Positions 1 through 5,795 of a DNA stretch of 7,586 bases are shown here, piece after piece. The stretch is from positions 34,691-42,276 of the forward strand of contig DKGY01000054.1 of the NCBI GenBank assembly GCA_002453475.1. The letters are read 5' to 3'. Below the pieces are notes generated by a model. The model did no database searches, was not told the origin of the DNA, and saw only the letters and a program-made list of their open reading frames with translations. The first letter of the stretch is position 1, and each line of letters starts with the position of its first letter. The position numbers were made by a program, and so were the translations under genes. Source of the DNA: Clostridium sp. UBA6758 (GTDB lineage: Bacteria > Bacillota > Clostridia > Clostridiales > Clostridiaceae).

Positions 1-777
1 AGACACATTGTATTGATGAACTTTTATTATGTTCTTTAATATCCATTCTGGAGCACATACATAACCTATTCTCATTCCTGTCATGGAAAACATCTTTGAA
101 AATCCACCTATAAGTACTAGTTTATTTTTTAGTTCTTTATACTGCGATATGGAATTAAACTCGTCAAATACAATGGAGCTATAGATTTCATCACTTATAA
201 TTAATATATCTTTATCTCTTAATATATTGAATAGCTCATCACATTGTTCTTTGGTCATAAGCCTACCTGTAGGATTTGATGGGTGAGATACTACCATCAC
301 CTTTGGGCATTCTTGCTCTACAACCCTCTTCAATTCCTCCATATCTATAGATAGATCTTCTTTAAGATTATAATTTATAACCTCTCCGCCAAGGATTTTA
401 ACACAATTTTCATAGGCAGGATATGCAATAGTCGGTATTAGAACTTTATCTCCATGATTTAATATTCCAGTAAAAGTTGATAATAACCCTTCACTTCCTC
501 CTACTGTTACGCATATTTCTTCCTTAAAAAAATTTATATTTAAAGACTTCAGATATTTTGAAATCTCTTCTCTCAACTCTTCAATTCCAGCATTAGGAGT
601 ATAGGTAGTTCTATCTTCATCTATGGATCTTTTTATAGCCTCTTTTATTTCCACAGGTATTTTAAAATCCGGTTCACCTAGAGTTAGTGATATAGCTCCT
701 TCTATCTTAGCAACCTTATTATAAAATTTTCTTATACCTGATATTTCTATATTGTCTATATTACTTGACAATCTCAT
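1..777 (-). CDS. Class I/II PLP-dependent aminotransferase, N-terminal 259 residues (partial; possibly N-acetyl-LL-diaminopimelate aminotransferase)
   Basis: The frame is open from the ATG at 777-775 to the left edge, so the C-terminal part is missing; family members are usually about 390 residues. Fold-type I aminotransferase motifs appear in order: LGEPDF near residue 33, the YTPNAG segment near 59, VGGSEGL near 92 (PLP phosphate region), SNPTG with Asn168, SDEIY with Asp196 and Tyr199, and FSKMFSMTGMRIGY, in which Lys228 should form the Schiff base. These motifs give the family firmly but not the substrate. The start follows the adenosyltransferase stop by 19 nt with only a weak AAGG site, which suggests co-transcription and perhaps coupled translation. 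Because dapH sits next door on the opposite strand, a role as the acetyl-pathway DAP aminotransferase (PatA) is a reasonable inference. An aspartate or aromatic aminotransferase is equally possible from sequence alone. Confidence 0.93.
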   Translation of the reverse strand, partial: MRLSSNIDNIEISGIRKFYNKVAKIEGAISLTLGEPDFKIPVEIKEAIKRSIDEDRTTYTPNAGIEELREEISKYLKSLNINFFKEEICVTVGGSEGLLSTFTGILNHGDKVLIPTIAYPAYENCVKILGGEVINYNLKEDLSIDMEELKRVVEQECPKVMVVSHPSNPTGRLMTKEQCDELFNILRDKDILIISDEIYSSIVFDEFNSISQYKELKNKLVLIGGFSKMFSMTGMRIGYVCAPEWILKNIIKVHQYNVS

Positions 778-796
778 AATTTATACCTTATATTCC

Positions 797-1336
797 TTAG
801 AATTCTATTCCTTTTCTTGCTGGAACACCTTCATTAAAGTAGTGCTTAAGATCTTTCATTTCAGTAACTAAGTTAGCTCTTTTCATTATTGACTCTGGCA
901 CATTTCTACCTGTCATTATAAGTTCTACATCATCTGGTTTTTTATCTATTAGTTCTATTAATTGTTCTTCTGTAATTAGCCCATTAGATAAAGTTCCCAT
1001 AATCTCATCCATTATTAATATATCGCAGTTTCCTTCTTCTAATTGCTTTATACAGAACTTATATGCTTCTTGAATATCCTCTTTTAGCTCTAACTTTTCT
1101 TGATCATTTAATGTCCAGAAAAATCCTCTAGGTCTTTCAAATCTATGAATAGTAAAATATGGAGCCATAAGTTTAGCTGACTCTAATTCTCCTGTTACTC
1201 CACTTTTTAAAAACTGAACCATACATACTCTAAATTTGTTTCCTGCCGCTCTGGTTGCAAGACCTACCGCTGCTGTAGTTTTTCCTTTTCCATTTCCAGT
1301 ATATATTTGAATATATCCTTTGTTTAAGTTTCCCAT
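797..1336 (-). CDS. cobO: Corrinoid (cob(I)alamin) adenosyltransferase, BtuR/CobA/CobO type
   Basis: This cytosolic enzyme moves the 5'-deoxyadenosyl group of ATP to cob(I)alamin or cobinamide to make the coenzyme B12 form. The 179 residues match the usual family length of about 170-200. Visible features are the N-terminal P-loop variant GNGKGKTT (residues 14-21), the RAAGNKFRVCMVQFLK strand region, a Walker-B-like stretch DILIMDE (105-111), MTGRNVP (141-147), and the family's C-terminal ARKGIEF ending. The start has an AGGAGG site 7 nt upstream and an extended -10 promoter just beyond it. The leader is too short for a cobalamin riboswitch. It is the first gene of a likely two-gene unit with the downstream aminotransferase. 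The symbol could equally be written cobA or btuR. The BtuR family is clear; PduO and EutT types have different motifs. Confidence 0.95.
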   Translation of the reverse strand: MGNLNKGYIQIYTGNGKGKTTAAVGLATRAAGNKFRVCMVQFLKSGVTGELESAKLMAPYFTIHRFERPRGFFWTLNDQEKLELKEDIQEAYKFCIKQLEEGNCDILIMDEIMGTLSNGLITEEQLIELIDKKPDDVELIMTGRNVPESIMKRANLVTEMKDLKHYFNEGVPARKGIEF

Positions 1337-1368
1337 ATATTTACCTCCTAGGACTATATTTTAACTTT

Positions 1369-1377
1369 ATTATATCA
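1369..1377 (-). promoter_or_regulatory. Extended -10 promoter for the adenosyltransferase/aminotransferase unit
   Basis: Read on the minus strand the bases are TGATATAAT, a perfect TATAAT (1369-1374) with the extended TG one base upstream. The -35 region 17 bp away (TGGAAT) is poor, as is common for extended -10 promoters. Transcription would begin near 1362, leaving about 25 nt of leader with an AGGAGG site. This is consensus matching only. Confidence 0.55.
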
Positions 1378-1487
1378 TTTGCAAATAAAATATTCCATTA
1401 TATATGATTTTTATGATATAACTATAGATATAACTATATTAGCAAATTAAATATACTAAGTATTATATTCAAAAATATCTTATTTAT

Positions 1488-1516
1488 TTATAATTAATGT
1501 AGGATTTTAGGATAAT
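1488..1516 (+). promoter_or_regulatory. Candidate sigma-A promoter for dapH
   Basis: TTATAA (1488-1493) and GATAAT (1511-1516) are separated by 17 bp. A perfect TATAAT also occurs at 1489-1494, with only a weak -35 further upstream. The region is so A+T rich that either match could be chance; what is supported is that a dapH promoter probably lies in 1465-1520. Confidence 0.3.
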
Positions 1517-1538
1517 ATATAAATGAATATATATTACT

Positions 1539-1545
1539 TGTCGAA
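1539..1545 (+). promoter_or_regulatory. Spo0A-box-like heptamer overlapping the dapH ribosome binding site
   Basis: TGTCGAA matches the 0A-box core TGNCGAA of the sporulation regulator Spo0A and shares two bases with the dapH Shine-Dalgarno site. It lies downstream of any likely start point, so bound protein would repress. One heptamer of this kind is expected by chance in a window of this size, so confidence is low. Confidence 0.2.
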
Positions 1546-1550
1546 AGGAG
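1544..1550 (+). promoter_or_regulatory. Ribosome binding site that fixes the dapH start at 1559
   Basis: AAAGGAG lies 8 nt before the ATG at 1559-1561. An in-frame ATG 36 bases further upstream (1523) is preceded only by an A/T-rich run with no Shine-Dalgarno site, so the shorter protein is preferred. Confidence 0.85.
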
Positions 1551-1558
1551 TTAGAAGT

Positions 1559-2269
1559 ATGGAATATAATTTTACTGATCCATATGAAATTGCTAGATTT
1601 ATAAAGGAGTCAAAGAAATCAACCCCCGTTAAAGCTTATGTTAAAGGCGATCTAAAGGATTGTAGCTTTGAAAATGTAGACTGTTTTGGTGAAGGCAGCT
1701 TCTATGTTTTATTTGGTGATAGTACTGATATAAATAAGTTTTTAGAAGTAAATAAAGACAAAATACATAACTACAGACTTGAATCTGATAGAAGAAATTC
1801 AGCTATCCCTATGCTAGATACAAGAAGTATAAATGCTAGAATTGAGCCAGGCGCAATAATCCGTGATAGAGTTTCTATTGGAAATAATGCTGTTATTATG
1901 ATGGGTGCTGTTATCAATATAGGGGCTGAAATTGGCGATGAAACTATGGTAGATATGAATGCTGTTGTAGGTGCTAGAGGAAAGCTTGGTAAAGGGGTAC
2001 ACCTCGGAGCTGGTGCAGTGGTTGCTGGAGTTTTAGAACCACCAAGTAAGTCTCCATGTGAAATTGGTGACCATGTACTGATAGGTGCTAATGCAGTAAT
2101 CTTAGAAGGTGTTAAAATAGGAAACCATTCAGTAGTTGCCGCTGGTTCTATAGTTACAATGGATGTACCTGAAAATGTAGTTGTAGCTGGATCTCCAGCT
2201 AAAATAATTAAACATGTAGACGATAAGACTAAGAGTAAAACTGAGATCTTAGCTGATTTAAGAAAGTAA
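1559..2269 (+). CDS. dapH: 2,3,4,5-tetrahydropyridine-2,6-dicarboxylate N-acetyltransferase
   Basis: DapH acetylates L-2-tetrahydrodipicolinate with acetyl-CoA, committing it to the acetylase branch of diaminopimelate and lysine synthesis in the cytosol. The 236 residues equal the usual length of the Bacillus/Clostridium enzyme. An N-terminal DapH-specific domain (about 1-85, starting [16 protein letters not shown]) is followed by a left-handed beta-helix of hexapeptide repeats (about 90-210). Within this are [11 protein letters not shown], the [13 protein letters not shown] and [12 protein letters not shown] turns, [16 protein letters not shown], and the late repeats [14 protein letters not shown] and AGSPAKII. 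The VLEPPS insertion is typical of DapH rather than of the longer succinylating DapD. The gene is transcribed alone, divergent from the corrinoid adenosyltransferase unit, and ends in a strong terminator. The neighbouring aminotransferase may perform the next pathway step. Confidence 0.96.
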   Translation: MEYNFTDPYEIARFIKESKKSTPVKAYVKGDLKDCSFENVDCFGEGSFYVLFGDSTDINKFLEVNKDKIHNYRLESDRRNSAIPMLDTRSINARIEPGAIIRDRVSIGNNAVIMMGAVINIGAEIGDETMVDMNAVVGARGKLGKGVHLGAGAVVAGVLEPPSKSPCEIGDHVLIGANAVILEGVKIGNHSVVAAGSIVTMDVPENVVVAGSPAKIIKHVDDKTKSKTEILADLRK

Positions 2270-2292
2270 TAAATTAAAAAAATGGAAAATTT

Positions 2293-2329
2293 AAAGCTAT
2301 CATGAAGCTTTTCTTCATGATAGCTTTTT
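2293..2329 (+). terminator. Rho-independent terminator of dapH, possibly bidirectional
   Basis: A perfect 15-bp stem (2293-2307 with 2313-2327) with a 5-nt loop ends in five T residues at 2325-2329, 23 bp after the dapH stop. The opposite strand reads the same stem 17 bp past the SSB-like stop, but its T tract is interrupted (TTTAAATTTT), so termination in that direction is probably weaker. Confidence 0.93.
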
Positions 2330-2344
2330 AGTTAATTTATCTTA

Positions 2345-3079
2345 CTAAATAACTTCTTTCTCTTCATTATCATTTAAATTTGTTTCTTGTATAGCATTAC
2401 TTTCATCTGTAGAAGCATCATTGTCCACTTTACCTATAACAGTTATGTTATCTCTATTTTCATCAGTAACTCTTTCCATTTTAGAGATTGAAACTTCATA
2501 GGCAATCTTTTTAACTACTTCTGTGTCTGAAACTTTCTTTTGATATTCCCTACTTTGCAATCTTCCCCAGATTCTGATGTTATCCCCTACTTCTAAACTC
2601 TTACAAAATCTAGAGTTTCTTCCCCAAGCGATAGTAGGAATGTAATCTGATTTATTGTACAATCTATTAACAGCTAATAACATATCTGCTATTTCCCTAC
2701 CAAATGGTGTTGTTCTGTAAACGGGTGCCTTGCAAATATATCCATCTAAGAAAATTTGATTTGGATTTTTTCCTCTTTCTTCAAGTTGGCGAATATCTCT
2801 TGCAAATACAGTTAATATAAGTCTATTTGCACCATCTACAAACTTGTTATATGATCTAAGCTGTCCATCTACTACAAGCTCACTTCCAATACTTACATCT
2901 ATTCCTGCAATTAATCTTTCTGATACTGTAATCACTAATATGTCTGAAGTATCACTAAGTCTTGAAACCTCAAATTCAAAATTGTAAAATCCCTCACCAT
3001 ACATTTCATGGCTAAACTCTAAATCTGAGATAACTTTTCCCTCTAAGTAAATTTTGTTATTAAAAATATTATTATCCAT
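2345..3079 (-). CDS. SSB-like protein with two tandem OB folds
   Basis: The 244-residue protein holds two single-stranded-DNA-binding-like OB domains. The first (about 9-97) includes IYLEGKVISD, the YNFEFEVSRLS strand and ELVVDGQLRSY. The second (about 108-205) is the better SSB match: FLDGYICKAPVYRTTPFGREIADMLLAVNR, then PTIAWGRNSRFC and VGDNIRIWGRLQSREYQKK. A polar acidic tail ends NEEKEVI and lacks the DDDIPF-type tip by which replicative SSB recruits partners. Replicative SSB has one OB fold in about 110-180 residues, so this is a paralogue, probably binding single-stranded DNA in the cytosol; its precise job is not evident. The start has GAGGGG 5 nt upstream and the stop is TAG. It converges with dapH across a shared terminator and has its own promoter. 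Confidence 0.9.
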   Translation of the reverse strand: MDNNIFNNKIYLEGKVISDLEFSHEMYGEGFYNFEFEVSRLSDTSDILVITVSERLIAGIDVSIGSELVVDGQLRSYNKFVDGANRLILTVFARDIRQLEERGKNPNQIFLDGYICKAPVYRTTPFGREIADMLLAVNRLYNKSDYIPTIAWGRNSRFCKSLEVGDNIRIWGRLQSREYQKKVSDTEVVKKIAYEVSISKMERVTDENRDNITVIGKVDNDASTDESNAIQETNLNDNEEKEVI

Positions 3080-3105
3080 GGTAACCCCTCTTTCCCTTGG
3101 TTTTT

Positions 3106-3165
3106 TAGTAAAATTTACTATAATTTATATTCTTAATAAATAAAAATATACCTATTTATAGTAAA
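3106..3165 (-). repeat. A/T-rich inverted repeats in the leader of the SSB-like gene
   Basis: TAGTAAA and TTTACTA flank a single central A at 3106-3120. TTTACTATAA (3114-3123) is also repeated inverted as TTATAGTAAA (3156-3165). The TAGTAAA word therefore occurs in both orientations and could be an operator or a weak RNA hairpin. All arms are A/T rich, so chance is a serious alternative. Confidence 0.3.
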
Positions 3166-3213
3166 AATCATATATTTTTCTTATAGTTCTATTTACATTA
3201 CCCCCGTGAATTA

Positions 3214-3242
3214 ATTATAGAATAATTGTCTAAATTTTACAA
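3214..3242 (-). promoter_or_regulatory. Sigma-A promoter for the SSB-like gene
   Basis: On the minus strand TTGTAA (3237-3242) and a perfect TATAAT (3214-3219) are exactly 17 bp apart. Transcription would start near 3207, giving a leader of about 128 nt before the start codon, which is long for this window. The rest of the 234-bp gap (3080-3313) holds the inverted repeats and no further gene; I saw no strong terminator for the deacetylase gene that ends at 3314. Confidence 0.6.
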
Positions 3243-3313
3243 CATGTAATTTTCAAAAATTCACATTTTTTAATTATTTAATTACAGATAATTGTAATAT
3301 GCTATATATTTAA

Positions 3314-4078
3314 TCAATTTTCATTTAGTATTTGCTTTCCAGTATGATCTAGATAATAATTATTACTATATATTAAATTAGATACTGTAACAAATTCATA
3401 ACCCATAGCTTGATATTTTTCAATTATTTTTGGTAAATTACCCGTGGTATATTTTCCATCATTATGAAATAGCAATATAGATCCTTCCCTTGCCTTTGAT
3501 ACTATTCTTTCATACTCTATATCTGCTCCATTTGCCTTCCAATCAACACTATCAACATCCCACTGTATAGCCTTCACCCCTGTACTTTCTATAGCCTCTA
3601 CTGAAGTGTCATTATATGCTCCTGAAGGAAATCTAAATGTTTTAGGTGATTCTCCAGTCAAACTTAATATTTTAGCGTTAGCTATTTCAAAATCCTTTAT
3701 TACATTTTCCTTTGTCATATTTGTATAATCAGGATGTTTATTAGAATGATTCCCAATTTCATGACCTCTCTTATAAATTTCTTTTACTTTGTCAGGATAA
3801 TCATCACACCATAATCCAATAACATAAAATGTAACTTTTACATTATATTTATCGAGAATATCTAGTATTTCATTAGTTTTATCATCCCCCCAATTAACAT
3901 CAAAGGTTATAGCCATCTTCTTTTCTTTTGTATCCACTGAATAAATAGGTATCTTTCTATCTGATGGTACAAAGGTCTCCTTATAAAATATACGTCCCAT
4001 AACACTTATGCACGCTACTAACATTAATAATGCTAAATAAGTTGTTATTTTTATTTTAATTCTATTAGGTGTTCCCAT
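3314..4078 (-). CDS. Membrane-anchored or lipid-anchored polysaccharide deacetylase (CE4 family, PdaB-like)
   Basis: CE4 enzymes remove N-acetyl groups from glycans with a bound metal; PdaB-type members act on peptidoglycan and are linked to the spore cortex. The 254-residue protein has a basic N-terminus (Arg6, Lys8, Lys10) and a hydrophobic stretch of about 14-28, so the catalytic domain should lie outside the membrane. NodB motifs follow in order: TFDVNWGDD with Asp60, GHEIGNHSNKHPD with metal ligands His111 and His115, FRFPSGAYN (148-156), WDVDSVDWK (173-181) and LLFHND with His205. The usual TFDDG is replaced by TFDVNWG, as I recall for PdaB-like proteins, so activity is not excluded. 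LVAC (20-23) resembles a lipobox, so lipidation at Cys23 is possible. AAAGGAG supports the start. The stop is TGA. The natural substrate is inferred. Confidence 0.93.
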   Translation of the reverse strand: MGTPNRIKIKITTYLALLMLVACISVMGRIFYKETFVPSDRKIPIYSVDTKEKKMAITFDVNWGDDKTNEILDILDKYNVKVTFYVIGLWCDDYPDKVKEIYKRGHEIGNHSNKHPDYTNMTKENVIKDFEIANAKILSLTGESPKTFRFPSGAYNDTSVEAIESTGVKAIQWDVDSVDWKANGADIEYERIVSKAREGSILLFHNDGKYTTGNLPKIIEKYQAMGYEFVTVSNLIYSNNYYLDHTGKQILNEN

Positions 4079-4132
4079 ATTTCTCCTTTACTTATAATCT
4101 TACTTTCTATAAAATTATATTCAGAATCAGTT

Positions 4133-4159
4133 ATTATATGCTATACTATATCATGTAAA
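4133..4159 (-). promoter_or_regulatory. Candidate promoter region for the polysaccharide deacetylase
   Basis: On the minus strand TTTACA (4154-4159) precedes TATAAT (4133-4138) with a short 15-bp spacer, and an overlapping extended -10, TGATATAGT, lies at 4145-4153. Neither is ideal. A sporulation sigma factor could be used instead, but I could not place a convincing consensus for one. Confidence 0.3.
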
Positions 4160-4164
4160 CTTAA

Positions 4165-4192
4165 TTCATATTCAATAAATATGTGTTATAAT
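4165..4192 (+). promoter_or_regulatory. Promoter for the DUF4364 gene
   Basis: TTCATA (4165-4170) is followed after 16 bp by a perfect TATAAT (4187-4192) with an extended TG at 4184-4185. Transcription would start near 4199, leaving a leader of about 44 nt with an AAAGGAGG site. Confidence 0.55.
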
Positions 4193-4227
4193 TTAATATA
4201 ATAAATATGTATAAATGTACATGGTTT

Positions 4228-4235
4228 AAAGGAGG
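4228..4235 (+). promoter_or_regulatory. Ribosome binding site that fixes the DUF4364 start at 4243
   Basis: AAAGGAGG lies 7 nt before the ATG at 4243-4245. An in-frame ATG at 4207 would add 12 residues but has no Shine-Dalgarno site, and its extra codons would run through this site, so it is rejected. Confidence 0.88.
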
Positions 4236-4242
4236 TTACTTT

Positions 4243-4767
4243 ATGTTTGATAATTCTTTGAACTTGGCAGAAAACAAGCTTCTACTGTTGCATATAATAG
4301 ATAAAGTTGATTTACCTATCTCAAACATACAACTTACAGAAATTGTCCTTGAAAATAATTTTATAAATTATTTTACACTGCAAGAATATATAGATGATTT
4401 AATTTCATCTCAACTAATAAATAAAGTTAACTATAAGGATAAGGATAGATTAGTAATATCTAATAAAGGTAAAGAAGTTCTATCTTTATTCAAAAATAGA
4501 TTATCTAAGGATAGTTTAAGTAAATTAGATTCTTATATAGATGGAAAAATGAATCTAATAAAAAAAGAGGCTACTATTTCAGCTGATTACACCATTGAAA
4601 ATTCCAATAGTTATGTTGTTAGCTTAGGTGCTTCTGAAAATAATATTCCACTTATGGAAATTAAGGTAACAGTAGCATCAAATAAACAAGCCAGAGAGTT
4701 ATGTTCCAAATGGAAAGCTAACCCCTCTGACTTATACACTAAGATTATTAAAGTTTTAACTGAGTAA
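4243..4767 (+). CDS. DUF4364 family protein with an N-terminal winged-helix-like domain
   Basis: The 174-residue protein starts MFDNSLNLAENKLLLLHIID, a pattern I recognise from the DUF4364 family found mainly in Clostridia. Residues of about 10-85 look like a winged helix-turn-helix: three helices (AENKLLLLHII, SNIQLTEIVLEN, LQEYIDDLISSQLI) followed by a wing with VNYKDKDRLVISNKGKEVLS. This arrangement resembles PadR/MarR-like regulators. The C-terminal half (about 105-174) has alternating strands and helices, including the YVVSLGASENNIPLMEIKVTV strands and the AREL-SKW helix. No transmembrane segment or signal peptide is visible. A DNA-binding regulatory role is inferred from the fold only; the target is unknown. 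It is transcribed alone, divergent from the deacetylase, and converges on the propeller gene with a 49-bp gap in which I see no convincing terminator. Confidence 0.85.
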   Translation: MFDNSLNLAENKLLLLHIIDKVDLPISNIQLTEIVLENNFINYFTLQEYIDDLISSQLINKVNYKDKDRLVISNKGKEVLSLFKNRLSKDSLSKLDSYIDGKMNLIKKEATISADYTIENSNSYVVSLGASENNIPLMEIKVTVASNKQARELCSKWKANPSDLYTKIIKVLTE

Positions 4768-4816
4768 TTTTTATTAAGAGTCTTATAAATCTATTCTTTA
4801 TATTTTCTTAAATATT

Positions 4817-5701
4817 TTAATCTATAATCATCCCTGTAGGCTGACCCTTTAATGGGATGATTAATTTTTCCTGATTATCATCTTTATTAATCCTCATTAT
4901 CAAATCATTATAGCTATCCCCTACATAAATATACCTTTCATCGCAAATTATTCCTCTAGGCATACCACCAATTCTTATACTCTTTACATTTGTAAAATTT
5001 ATAATATCAATAATGGATATAGTTCCATCGCCATAATTAGATACATAGCAATACTTTTCATCGCAATACATATCAAAAGGACAATTTCCCACTGATAATC
5101 TATGTATTACTTTATGATTTTTACTTGATATAACACTTACACATCCCTTATCCAAGCTACCTGCACTACTTTCACATACAAGAATATAATCCCCATTTAC
5201 GGTAAATAATGCTTTTGTTGGTGCTTGACCTACCTTTATATTTTTAATATCACTGCCATACAATGAATCAAACACAGTGATTGTATCATCTCCATTATTG
5301 GCTACAACTATTTCATTGCTGTGATTACAACAGTCAATACTATGTGGAGAATCTCCACAAGGAATAATCTCTATTATTTCCTTCTTGTTTAAATCAAAAG
5401 TTACTACATTATTTGAGTCTCCGCAAATAATATATAAATGATTTCCTAATGAGCAAATATCTCTACAGTTTCTTCCTAAATAATAACTATAGGATTTTAA
5501 GTTCTTCAAATCAACTATAGATACTGAACCATCATAACAATTTGAAGTGAATAATAGATCCCCCTGTATGCATAATCCATGAGGACCTACTCTATTTTCA
5601 TTAACTCCTGCTAACTTTATAACATCTTCTAATGCAAACTTCTCTATACCCACTTTGTTAATGCTATCTTGAGTTGTATTACAAATATATAAGTACCTCA
5701 T
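4817..5701 (-). CDS. YncE-like YVTN beta-propeller protein, cysteine rich
   Basis: The 294 residues consist almost wholly of about 42-residue repeats, each with a G-x-x-P turn or equivalent followed by a YVxN/SNxGDGTISIID-type blade. Anchors fall at GPHG (39-42), NCRD (78-81), GDSP (116-119), GQAP (158-161), GNCP (205-208), GGMP (245-248) and GQP (286-288), which predicts seven blades. Blade strands such as IVVANNGDDTITVFD and YCYVSNYGDGTISIID are typical of the YVTN family (YncE). Many relatives are exported, but no signal peptide is present here, so a cytosolic site is likely. Fifteen cysteines, many in the turns, are unusual. The start has a GGAGGG site 6 nt upstream. It lies 94 bp after folC and may be co-transcribed with it. 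Biochemical function is unknown; propellers often serve as binding scaffolds. Confidence 0.9.
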   Translation of the reverse strand: MRYLYICNTTQDSINKVGIEKFALEDVIKLAGVNENRVGPHGLCIQGDLLFTSNCYDGSVSIVDLKNLKSYSYYLGRNCRDICSLGNHLYIICGDSNNVVTFDLNKKEIIEIIPCGDSPHSIDCCNHSNEIVVANNGDDTITVFDSLYGSDIKNIKVGQAPTKALFTVNGDYILVCESSAGSLDKGCVSVISSKNHKVIHRLSVGNCPFDMYCDEKYCYVSNYGDGTISIIDIINFTNVKSIRIGGMPRGIICDERYIYVGDSYNDLIMRINKDDNQEKLIIPLKGQPTGMIID

Positions 5702-5717
5702 TGGAATCCCTCCTCAC

Positions 5718-5749
5718 ATTATACTATGAAGGAACCTTCCATTATGATA
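5718..5749 (-). promoter_or_regulatory. Imperfect dyad and possible promoter upstream of the propeller gene
   Basis: GAAGG and CCTTC flank AA at 5728-5739, and pairing continues outward with bulges to about 5720 and 5749. On the minus strand a TATAAT lies at 5718-5723 and a CATAAT at 5741-5746, the latter 15 bp from a TTGTAA at 5762-5767. The TATAAT is probably too close to the ribosome binding site to act as a -10. This may be an operator or a leader hairpin; evidence is limited. Confidence 0.25.
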
Positions 5750-5795
5750 CGAAAAAATTTGTTACAACTTTAATATATTTTTACCATGTTTTAAA

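Noticed and set aside
1337..1522. Possible cobalamin riboswitch before the adenosyltransferase
   Set aside because: The likely transcript leader is only about 25 nt, and I see no B12-box-like conserved G/C-rich segment in this A/T-rich gap.
1523..1558. Upstream in-frame ATG for dapH
   Set aside because: No Shine-Dalgarno site precedes it, while the ATG at 1559 has AAAGGAG 8 nt upstream and gives the family's normal N-terminus.
1814..2002. A 62-residue open frame on the minus strand
   Set aside because: It lies wholly inside dapH, has no ribosome site, and its composition mirrors the hexapeptide repeats on the other strand.
3246..3285. Hairpin GTAATT...AATTAC after the deacetylase gene as a terminator
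   Set aside because: The stem has almost no G/C pairs and there is no following T run, so it would not be stable enough.
4207..4242. Upstream in-frame ATG for the DUF4364 gene
   Set aside because: Its codons would run through the AAAGGAGG site used by the ATG at 4243, and it lacks its own site.
4768..4816. Shared terminator between the convergent DUF4364 and propeller genes
   Set aside because: Only a 5-bp TAAGA/TCTTA arm pair with a one-base centre is present, too small to form a terminator hairpin.
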